Below, piece by piece: positions 1 through 10,957 of a stretch of DNA of 64,000 nucleotides; positions within the stretch are counted from its first letter, which is position 1, and each line of letters starts with the position of its first letter. Position numbers and translations under genes: made by a program. The stretch covers positions 18,035,060-18,099,059 of the forward strand of contig OX442314.1 in assembly GCA_949358305.1 (NCBI GenBank), given 5' to 3'. The stretch is from Strigamia acuminata (taxonomy: Eukaryota; Arthropoda; Chilopoda; Geophilomorpha; Linotaeniidae). Below the pieces are notes generated by a model, which was not told where the DNA came from, did no database searches, and saw nothing but the letters and a program-made list of their open reading frames with translations.

Positions 1-1126
1 TCGCAGAGCAAAATCGTTCAGTAGTGCACAAATACCATTTTTATAATTCAGATTTATCTATGTCATACGAGTAAAAAAAATTGCAAAAGAACTCGAAGCA
101 ATTCTTCACAAGTCTCGAACCCCTCAACCCACCATTCAGTAATACAATCTCACTTCTGATTGAATATAACAGCAAGCAAAATGCATAGGCCTAATAAGAT
201 TTTTTTGTCAATCAGCAGAGAAATAAGCCTGCACATACGTACGAAATACAATCAAGTGTGTATTCAACCAGCATAAAAACTACCTCTAATTTCAAAAGAC
301 TAAAATAATAAGTGTGGAAAAGTTTTATCAAATGAATATTTAAATTCTCGTTGTTGATTAGGGAAAAAAAGGGGGAAAAGATAATCCAAGAGAAACAGAA
401 ACGAGCAAAAAAGGGTAATTCTCTGCGCTTATGTTGAAAGAAAAGTTGAAAACTCGCTAGATAAGAGGAAATGACTGAGAAAACTCATCATTCCTGTGGG
501 AAAAGTAAAACTCACTTTAACTTTGAGGGAAGGGAGAAGGATATACACAAAAAGACCACTCAAAGTGACACATAAGATGCTCCTCCAGAATGCAGATGTG
601 GATCTTTGGAGACGCATGACCGCTGTCTTGACCATATATTGTGAGGAAAAAAATCGAAAAATCTATTTTTTTACATTAAAGTATAATTTTTCCTAAAAAC
701 TGCCTCATTAAAAGTATTGCATGTCTCATAAGTTAAAAATAATTACAAAAAATGACAGCGCTCAGCCAAGTAAACTTGGCAAGAAGAAGCTTGCCCTTGT
801 CTTATCTGGGGACGATAAAGATTAGTGAAACGTCGTTGTATATGACTGTTTTAATAATTCCTTGTGATGATGAAAAGTCTTCTAAAAATGACCCCATTAG
901 TTGTTTTTCAAGCGAACATAACTTGCTGGAAATTTCTGAAACGATTCTCATCGTATTGATCCGGAGCGGTGAAATAGCAATGTGTTTATTTTATCGAACC
1001 AATATTTTTTTCTTAAACAAACCAATTACAGTGCTGAAGACAGCAGGAACCCAAGACCGTTAGTCAGGTACAGGTCCCATTTGATTAGTAGCGCTGTTGA
1101 CCTATTTTCTTTCTGTCTTTAACTTA
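1..1126. other. AT-rich DNA without recognisable gene
   Basis: No reading frame here has a recognisable domain or a credible exon pattern. The short frames near 496-696 and 752-1063 have the composition of translated AT-rich DNA. I see nothing functional that I can name. Confidence 0.5.
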
Positions 1127-1387
1127 CCGTATTTTATCGATTAATAGCCGCGGCTCTTATTCAAAACTGCCATTTTTGTCAGCAATTACAATTTCGGTTT
1201 TTCGTTTGTTACATTTGTTTAATGTAACAAATAAAGTCTGAACGTCACGAACCAAGCGTACGTTCGTCGTTCTTGAGGTTAAATATGGAGACAATACCGT
1301 ACTTTTGCAAAAATACAGTGTCTCAGCCGCGGCTACTATTTGAGGTCAGCTACAATTCGAGGGCGACTCTTAATCGGTAAAATACGG
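1127..1387. mobile_element. MITE with mariner-like TA duplication
   Basis: The two ends are inverted copies of each other over roughly 25-30 bp. Both read CCGTATTTTA followed by a CGATTAA-like block, and a motif containing AGCCGCGGCT lies inside each end. The element is flanked on both sides by TA (1125-1126 and 1388-1389), the target duplication typical of Tc1/mariner. It is 261 bp long with no coding capacity, so it is a non-autonomous miniature element. Confidence 0.7.
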
Positions 1388-4300
1388 TATTGAATATTTT
1401 CAAGTATTTAGCTATTATGGCGTATTCCATTAAGTATTTAAGTATTCGCCACTTCCGCCTTCTAAAAGGCACTTAAAGAATATATGTAAAGTCATAATTA
1501 AACGCATACTGAAGTTAAAACAATCAGGAACTCCACGGTAACACTTAGGGCTCCTTGTAGCTTATGCAGGATCGCTCCTGGTCTAATGACTAAAGTGTAC
1601 CGAGAAGAGTTAAGAATATCACTTTGACAATAGTTCTGTAAGGAGGAGGAAGGAGCGTGGAGGGCCTAGCTTAAAGAACAAATGTTTGTTTGTTGCTATA
1701 TATTTTATTCATGTCTGATTTCCTTGTTGAAAAGGAACAAGAATTGTTTTTTGTTTTTAATAACAAGACGACAACTTCTGGAAATAAATCCTAGACAGAA
1801 TCAAAACAGGAAACAACCTGTCAAAATCTAGCTCTTACCGCATAATAAATAAAAAAAAAAATAACTGTTCTTATAAATCGCTGTTTTTTAAACAGTTGTA
1901 TGACTAACGAAATCAAAATGCTGAAAAAATGCTGAAATTTTTTTTCTGCATACATTAACATTTTTTTCTTTTCAAATCAGCTTGAAATTAAATTGTAATT
2001 TTCTGCGAACTCTTTAATAATGATCGAAATGACCTACCGTATCGTCGGCGTAGTTATTGATTAGAATTAATTTAAATTTATTCTATAAAAAAATTAAATC
2101 AAATTACCATTATTAAATCCCTTAAAAAAAACTCATTGCGTCTACGAAAAAATGTTAAAAGTTCAAAAAGAAATTTAGCATTCAACATTTAAACTTTTTT
2201 TTCTCGTCCATAAATTCCCAAACTCTACTTTTCACCACTTTAATTAGCCGATTAACGAGCAGCAGATGACAAATCACAGAGAAAAAAAATACCCCATTTT
2301 TCTTAAGTGAACCATAAATCCCTGCCGTGCTTTCCTTCGTGTACACAGGAGTTTCAAACAAATATAGCACTCATTTAATTTTCAAATAAAGTTTCAAGTT
2401 TCTTTCCCGCTTTATCAACAACATTTGTTTCCTATTACTCTCACTTCCGGTTATTCCTAACAGTATTGAGGTGCCACAAAATGAAAAGAAAAATCAAAGT
2501 GGAAAAGCGTGTTCCCGATCAAAAACATCAAGAAAAGATCTTCACCAAAGAAAGAAAAGACGCCGCTTTCGATTGTCATCAGCACGCGCCTTAGTAAAAG
2601 AAAATGGCACTTACTAGAATTTAACGTTGAAAGGAAAATAAGAACAGTAATAAAAAAATATAATAAAAAAAACTCATTTCTCATTTTAATTGTGAAAATC
2701 CCTTTCATATTTCACATCAAACATCACGCTAAAACTTTTTTCCCCCATTCTTTCCTGCTTTATTTTTTTTCTCCCTGAACAACGGGTTCATAGACGATTT
2801 TTCACTCTGAATAAATTGTTCGTTGATAGGTGGAAAAGGGTCCGCAGGTGCAGCGAGTGTGGCTTTACGAACGGCGATTAATCCTTCCCTCAATCTCATT
2901 CATCTTTCTCAACGCCTTTTTGCCACCCATTTAAATTAGAAACAAAATCAATAATTCAAAAAAAATTTAGAATATATAAAAAAAAAAAACTTTAAAAAAT
3001 ATAAAAACACATCTCTCAATTTCATCAAAATAACAAATTGCATCCTTTCAAACTTTTTTATCGTTGCCTATAATGTTTTTTTTAGATTTTTCGGAATGAC
3101 GTGCGACATTTACACGAATCCTGCAACCACTTTAAACCCTGGCATTTGTTTCGCAAATATATTCAATGAAACGAGATGACTTTTCCTTTTCACATTTGAA
3201 CCCCTTTCAAGGTTCAAGGATTATTCTGGTTTGAGATGACTCAGCAAGAAAAAAAGCAACTCCTCAAATGGACTAGTGCAGATAGCAACTTAAGATGCTT
3301 AGTCCTCCTACATCACCGCCCAAGCTTTCTTAGTTGGTGGCCATTAACAGCAAATGGGGCCGCGATCTGACCCTTTTCATCCCAGAATATTAGAAGATGA
3401 GATGTGAGCTGCAACTCACGTTCCACTCATTAACGAGCATGTAACAGGCAAACCGCATCAAGCCTGGCACACATGCTGCGTTATCCTTTGTTCCTCTTGC
3501 ACACAAACACACAGAAATCTAGAATCATTTCCCACCTCCAGGTCTGCACCCAACATCTTAAATGTCAAATCCAAAAACTGAATTTTTCTCCACAAAACAC
3601 TCAACTTTTAATTGTTTATTATTCTTTGTCAAATATGAATCTATTTTCACAAAGAATTTTTTTCAATTGTATTACAAAATGCATTATTTAATGTACAAAT
3701 AATAAACGTGAAATGCCACACATTTTGAAAAGCAATACATTGTTGAACCATGTGTGATTTTTCAATTTTTCAATTAAATTTTGACATCAAGATATAGTTT
3801 CGTAGTTCTCACATCCCACGACCCAGTGCCGAATTTTTCTTTGTAGTAAATTCTTCATGGTTGATGAACTCCATCATTATCGCAATTGAAGGATGAGCAT
3901 TAAGTCATTTATTTCACAGTCAAAAAATAAATTGCTTCATTCAGTATCAGACCCTCGTCTTATTTTAAGACATGAGCACAAAAAAAAAATTTAGAAACTC
4001 CGAAGAATTTTTTAATTTATAAAGACTGAAATATTTTTTGATAAAAATGACTAGAAAAAAAATATGACTACAATCTCGAAAACGTTAGATTCGTCTGGAA
4101 TTTTAATTTCAAGCTTTAAAAAATACCGCAATCAGAAAAAATTACATTGTTAACCCAACTACTCCCTTAAACCCACTCAATCATTAAATTCTCGACGTCA
4201 GGACATTAAAAATTAATAACTTATTTATGTTTAAACTGACATGTGTATAAAACATCAGTCTTCCGTCCGTTGACAAAAATCAACTTAATATAAATTAACA

Positions 4301-6025
4301 TCATCAATTCCGAACGCGTCTTAATATAAAACTTCATTAAAACCCCATTACAATTTCATTGCTCTTCCTTTTACCTCAAATTGAAGCAACAAAAAAATCC
4401 CACACGCATACCCAAGTTCTCCCAGCAACACTCAAGTATTTTGTTTACTGTAACAAACAGCAATCGTATCCCAAATTGCGAATCATTCCTGCACCTGAAA
4501 AGAACATTAAAATGAGTTCTTTTCATTTATATTTAATGACTAATAAGCTAGGACGAGCTAAACTTATTTAAAAACCATGACAACTAAAGCCCTTTTAAAA
4601 CATAAACCGTTGTTTTACAATCTGAGTTGTATTAAAAAGTCGTCGTAACACTTGTTGTATTCCTCAAACGAGTCATTCGACTAACCGTTTCCTTTTTTTA
4701 ATACCACAAGAACTAGGATTCTTTACGATTGCAGCACACAATACAAAGTGAAGGCAATAACTTTTTTTTCTTTTTGAGATGTCTAGCAACCCCACAAAAT
4801 AAATGGTGGGTGTGGGTGAAGCATAGCCTGGCTTGTTTTCTGCTTGGTCGCCCTTCAATGTCTTCTTCTCCCCAAACTTTTTCGCTTGGTTAAAAGCAAT
4901 GATTGAAAACCAAAGAGTGAGAATTAGAGAGAACGGGAGAAGAGAAAAAAAAGTTAAGGTTCTTTTTGCTGACTTAAGCGATGGAAAAGCACTATTTTTA
5001 GTAAACTTTGTGACAAAAAGAAATGTGGTAAGCCACTAATTGAGTTTACTCTCCTTGCCACACTCCAGATGGGATAAAACGCATCAAAAATCATGTTAAG
5101 CATGTTTTGTTTGCCACGCGTTACGTTTTATACCAATTAAGAATTTGCTAACAAAACAAATCAGGATGGACATGCTTTCCAGCGATGCTTTTCTTTCCTC
5201 TTTATTTTTCTCCAAAGTTAGGCTCAAGGTAAACATTAAACAAATCAATAATTGAAACTTACATTTAAAATTTAAATTCAAATTTAGAAAAACGTCACTT
5301 CACTTCTCCACTTCCATTTCCTAAGTTGTCAAAACATGGTTTCTGCTTAAAGTTCACAGCCTTTGATTTTCAAAAATTGTGTCAGTTGAAATAAGTGTTT
5401 AAAAAAGATAACATTTTAATGGAAATCTGGGACATTCAATCTTGCTGACAATAAATGTCATTTCCTTTTTTCCATGCAAAAAAAGAAAGAAATATTTTTT
5501 TAAAATCTAAACAGACGTAAAATAAACATTTAGCAAACTGTGCACCATATTTTATTAAATATCTTTGCCTTCCTTTTAAAAGATTCATTGCTTAGTATTT
5601 AGTATTCACCGAATGTGTCAAGCTACAGACATCACTAAGACTTAGCTTATCACCACGCATGAGCAAATTTAATTGCAACCCAAATTTAAAAAGTGTCGCT
5701 TTAAAGTTTAAACCACACTCAGCTCAAACTGTTTAATCTTGAATCGGATGGACTCAACACCTAGAACTTTGACTCTACTAACTATCTATAACATCAATCC
5801 CATGATGCAATTAGTCAACAAAAAAAAGCAGCAGCAACTAGTTTTAATTATTAACTCAAGGCCGACTAAGATTACCGAATTCACTTGACATCACTATAAA
5901 TTTCCACCCGAATCTAAACACGAAAAGTAAAAGCTTAGCCATAATAGCACTCGCACATAAAGCACCTTATATTAAGTAAAATTAAATTTCTTTTAAATAT
6001 AAATTAACGAATGCTTTAGTGGACG

Positions 6026-6150
6026 CAAGCACGAAGTCATTTAAACTTGTTTATATTTTTTAAACCACTCTAAATGTAAAATTTTACGTGTTAAATTTTA
6101 AAAATTGATTTAAAAAATACAAACAAGTTTAAATGACCTTACGAATGCGC
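6026..6150. mobile_element. MITE family A, copy 1 (degenerate)
   Basis: An inverted repeat with arms reading GTCATTTAAACTTGTTTATA (from 6036) and its complement (ending 6137). The interior resembles a second copy at 25573-25679, including the motif AATGTAAAATTTTACG. The outermost bases are less well preserved than in the second copy. No coding capacity. Confidence 0.6.
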
Positions 6151-7179
6151 CTAGTAGTATTTTCATTTCTATAAGGAAATCCTGCGTTTTTATTGGGAAA
6201 CATATGTTTGTTTCATTAAAAAAATAATAATTTAAACATGTGACAGCCGCACTACAATTCATTTCGAATGTAACATAAACTTAAATTGAATTAGACAAGT
6301 TCTTGAAGCACCTTACAAGTCAAGAGACAAAAACAAAAGCAGAAAAGTCATTTACGAAATTAAAAAGTTTCCTTCCCTAGATTTATAGATTATAATAAGA
6401 CTGTTTACGTTTCTCCAGCCAACGGGGACTTCAATTTCAAAAATAGAAATTCAAACTCCCACATTTCCAGACGTAATTAATGAAAACAGAGAAGGAATAT
6501 CCAATTTTCTTTTGATATATATACACTCATATTAATAGACGCTGTTTCAGCGCTGAGTCAACATAATTTCGATTGGAATTGGAACCTAGAGGTTGCTCTA
6601 CTATGGGAAGTATCAATAAAAACAATAAACCTTCTAAGGCGTCGAAGCTGAGTCAGACATTTGCAATGAGTTTGCTTTAAAGGCAACGTTACATTTTCTG
6701 TTCAACAAGTTGAGGCATTCGAGGCACAAAACTTGGAGACTTTCCAAAAAAAGGGGAAAAACGCTTTTTTTATATCAAGAAAAAATAAAAATTAAATAAA
6801 AACACTCCTGACAAAGATGAAATACATGGTGCAAGTGGTTTCAACCTGCTTATTCCGAAACAAGGCGTGTTAAATTAATTTAATTGAGCCTTGCAACCTG
6901 TGCCTTTCCCAAATGCTCCCATCATGCACTCCTAATGGACCTTGTTTTGTAAATAAACTACAATTAGCCTTAAATTTAATCAAGTGCACCCATTTGTTTC
7001 CCAAAGTCATAAAAAGTTTTAAAAATCTCAAAGTTACGAAATAAATTACATTACCATAAATTAAATTTATTATTATGGTATATATTTTTTTTAATATTTA
7101 TAAAAGCTAAAACTCACCCAGAAAACATTCTAGAAGATATGCTTCGTCGTCTTGTATCCCTCGGTTGATCACTTTTGAT

Positions 7180-7680
7180 CATAGTAGATGTAAGCATTCA
7201 TGTCAAACCTGAGGCTTGCGACCCCGAGTGTTGCAAGGCGAGATATGGCACAGACAGAACAGCTCAAGCGACTAGTAACAACTCTGGCCGTCACCTGCAG
7301 AGGCACCTGCATGTGAATGCGGCGCTCGATTTCGATCGTTTCACCACACCTGCCCGCGATTTACATTATCTCTGCACACAGCCAGAGACTGAGCGCGTTT
7401 TGTCAACACTTAAAAGTGGGATAAATTTCTCTCGATAATTGCGAGACACTCGGAAATCAAATCGCTATTTCCAGAGTTTCGTGTGCAGGAATTGTGCCAA
7501 GTTTCGTTGACGTTCCTCTCACTATTCGGAGTGTCGAGGGGTCTTGGAATTCCTTGCCTCCGAGGCACATGGCATGGAAGGAAGTGGAGCAGGTCCACTC
7601 GTAGTTCAAGGGTTGGTGGACTTTCTTTCCAAGGCCAATAAAATAGGGAAAAGTACGTCGATCCGTCCGCGTGCATATGT
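7180..7680. other. Locally GC-rich, CpG-containing block
   Basis: Base composition rises clearly above the surrounding AT-rich DNA, with many CG dinucleotides. Frames stay open on both strands for 80-90 codons (7175-7438 plus, 7410-7676 minus), but neither resembles a known protein. It could be a promoter or first exon of a gene outside my recognition, or an old transposon piece. The call rests on composition only. Confidence 0.3.
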
Positions 7681-8519
7681 TAGGCCCATTTTCACTATTT
7701 TTTAAAAGAAACCTGCGTTCCGTTCATCACTTTCTTGGACAAGTTTCAAGCTACGAAACTTTAAATTCCGACTGCACGAAGTACTGATTAAACAAGTTTA
7801 TTTTTGTATCTCAAAAAAATAAAAATGAAAATAAAAATGAAATAAAACTTTCATGAAAAAAATCTGCGAAATTGCGTGAAAGAGCCAAACTCATCAAAAC
7901 CTGAAATGAAAATGAGAAATAAATTTATCACGAAGAGGAACACACCCAAACCGACAACAACCATGAATAAATAAAAATAAAAATAAAAATAAAGGCTAAA
8001 ACAAAAGATAAGCTGTAAAACTGAATGTTTGACACATGGTGGACGATGAGACAGGTCAACGAGTCAAGCAGGAAATTAAAATGTGCCTCACTAGTGTCCG
8101 AAGAGACAAGAGTGGCACGCACAAGAGAAAATTGCCCAATTCCCTTGCTTATGTGAGGGAGAGTCACGAAAAAGGATCAAGACAAAGTCATCAGCAAAGT
8201 CGTCATGTACTTAAATACTGAACACTCAAGCGACCACATCATCGCTCTCAACTTAATGTCTACTTCATACCACGACAACAAATAGAAAACTAAAACTCTT
8301 CCGCATCGGAAAACATCTTTTTTCAGTCTGTTGGTTCCCCCAACCGCGAAAAACCGTGTGAATTGCATGCAATATGTACAATAGAGTACAATGCAGGTGA
8401 AAACTGTTGCAAATAATATAAGATCTAATAAAAGCTGAGGGCTTTTCCTTGTTTCGACGATTCACTGATCTCAAGTATTAAAAAAAAAAGATGAAAAATC
8501 GTTGTACTTTTCAATAAGT

Positions 8520-8740
8520 AGGTGCGTTCCAACACATTTGGTGTCTCCTGTGTAATGTCAAATTTAATGACGTCACTTACTTTTCAGCCGTGTGTCTGCA
8601 CCCAGTGTCAGCTAACGATTCGCATTTTATACGTAACGACACTCGTTTCAGAGTTATAGCGGTGTTTTGGAGCGCCAACCAAATTTTTATAGCCAACCTA
8701 CCAGAAATGTGATCCTTGGCGAATATTTCGGAACGCACCT
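8520..8740. mobile_element. MITE with AGGTGCGTTCC terminal inverted repeats
   Basis: A perfect 11-bp inverted repeat, AGGTGCGTTCC at 8520 and GGAACGCACCT ending at 8740, bounds 221 bp of non-coding DNA. The ends resemble hAT-type miniature elements. I could not identify an 8-bp target duplication, so the family is uncertain. Confidence 0.55.
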
Positions 8741-10573
8741 GTAACAGCTTTTCTTTTTCAACGATTATCAGACGTCAAGATATTTCTTCATTCGCCCCCT
8801 ACAGGCCTAGATCTCTCAAGACATGTCGCGTGGTGGTGAGTTAATCTTTAACTTTAGAAAATCCAGTTCAGTATATAATGTAATCTGGGCGCCATGCAGT
8901 TTCTACTGCAAAAGAAGAGTAAACAGATCAAAAGATCATGATATCCTAGTGTAGAAAGCTCTGATTGGCTGAAAGTGTTTTCCCACACGGAAAAAATAGA
9001 AATATATACTTTTTCAGACCTAAATTTTGCGCTCAGTTGAAAAAGCGTGCAATTTCAAACTTGGGTATGGTCTCGAAAAAAAAAAATTACATTTCTTTTT
9101 TTTTCTCATTAATTTTCCATCAAATTATTACTGCAAAAAAATAACAACAATAATTTAACCATTAAAAATATTATTTTTTGCATTCTTTTTTATTTCTGCT
9201 CGTTTTTTATTTAATTTCTTTAGGGAGTTTACTTTTTTCTGGCGGAGTTTCCGAGCTAATTCAAGCACCTTTAAATCCGAGCTGAAAGGAAAGAAAAGGC
9301 ATTGATTCTGGTCTAATGGAAGAGGTGGATGGATTCATCACCTGGAATAATGGACGAGTGACCTCGAAACAAGAACCGTGGCACACAAGATTTGTAAATG
9401 CATATCCGTAATGGAATAAGGGAGATTACACCATCTCAACCACGTAATTTCGATCTGTCTATGCCAAATGTCATTTGGAGGTCATGAGATATGAAACAAG
9501 ACCAAAATGGAAAAAAGAAAGCCATGTTGCACTACAAAAGTGTTATAAAAAAAAAGAAAAAAGGTAACAGTTGCAAACTTGATAAGAAATGCATGAGTTT
9601 CTTCCATACCCAACAATTCACTCAAACTTGCATGAAGCTACGAGAGTGAAATTCCCGTCCCCGTACAAACTTTATACTTCATTTTATCATCTCTAGGGTT
9701 AAGCAATAAAACACATCAAAAACTTAATACAAAATAAAATATTAAAAGAAGTTTGGTATGTGTTTCTCTTTCAAATTTTTTTAAGATGATAGAAAAAAGT
9801 CATGATTTAATGTCGCCACTCGATTGTGAGAAAAAAATCGATACTATCGCTAATTGAATTAGGAGCGAAGAATTGTACTTTGTTACAGCAAAATATAAAT
9901 AAATAAATATAAAGTGCATTCAAATTGGTTAAGCAAATACTTAAAGTCTGCTTGAATGAATAAAAATAAATGTTCCTAAATAAAATATTATAACTAATGC
10001 GCATGCTTGTGCACAGCTGAGATCTGAATGATTGTTCAACTGAGCATGCGCAAATCGTTGTCGTAGTTGCTTAAGATAAATTAAGGAAAATAAGTGGGCT
10101 CAACAGATTGCTTAAAGTTAAGTTAAATATAAATGGCGAATTAAGTAAAAAAAGGCCACAGCCTGAAGTGAAAACGAGGTTATCAACTTAAAACTTTTAA
10201 ACAAATTTTTCTTAACCAACTTGTACATCGATAGTTCAACTTCTTCTTTTTACTTATCTTCACTGAAACAAAAACAAATAAATGGAACTCCAATTTACCA
10301 TACCACAAAAACCATTGTATGCAGTTCCTTGCCCGGAGTCACTGTACCTAATGCTCATTTTCCAAATGGATTTGATGTCATTTTCAGAATAAATATTTGC
10401 AGTAAAAATTGAAACGAACGTAGTTTTCAGTTTAAAACAGAGCTAAGGCTTTCTTTGAAACATAAATGAAAAATTTAGTACAATGATGAACCAAAGATAA
10501 CATGGACACTTATCCACATGATCAGTGCATTTTGCCACCGATGGCGCCACATAATATATAGCTGCACTGTATT
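8741..10573. other. AT-rich DNA without recognisable gene
   Basis: No coding exon, RNA gene or bounded repeat recognised. It ends at the 5-bp target sequence CTGGG used by the LTR element that follows. Confidence 0.45.
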
Positions 10574-10578
10574 CTGGG

Positions 10579-10710
10579 TGTGAGCGATAGCTCCCCCTGG
10601 GGGTCATTTCGAGACTTGTTCTATCTTTTGTATGATTGGTTCTAGGTTTTATGAATAAATCAGTCTAGTTTAGACAATCATCTTGATCGGTTGTCTTTAT
10701 CATTCTCACA
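10579..10710 (+). repeat. 5' LTR
   Basis: Starts TGTGAGCG and ends TCTCACA, so it has the TG...CA boundaries of an LTR with short inverted ends. It matches 13387-13518 base for base by eye. It contains an AATAAA hexamer near 10652. Confidence 0.92.
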
Positions 10711-10728
10711 TGGCGCAGTCGACATAAA
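10711..10728 (+). promoter_or_regulatory. Primer-binding site of the gag-only element
   Basis: TGGCGCAGTCGAC follows directly after the 5' LTR. It begins with TGG, the complement of the universal tRNA CCA end, as expected for minus-strand priming. The specific tRNA is not determined. Confidence 0.65.
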
Positions 10729-10957
10729 AAGACTTTGGGGAAGGTGAAATAGTTGAAACAGTTGGAAATTGATGACGGCGATTTGGATGAAGAGCGCGTG
10801 GGCTTAACATTTTCGAAAATCGAGTTGCGGAGAAATTTGGGGACGGAGACGAAGGAGACGACGCGCGTTACACGTGGAAAACGTCCAGATAACGTTCGAT
10901 TTGGAGACGGAGACGTATATAAGCAGTTGAAAAGTTGTTGGTGATCATTGTCGGTGG

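Larger units (their letters stand above)
1388..8519. other. Gene-free AT-rich stretch
   Basis: About 7 kb rich in A and T runs. Apart from one MITE (near 6026-6150) and a more GC-rich block (7180-7680), I see no coding exon, RNA gene or repeat array. Short open frames exist on both strands but have no family resemblance and low-complexity composition. It could be intergenic DNA or a long intron. Confidence 0.45.
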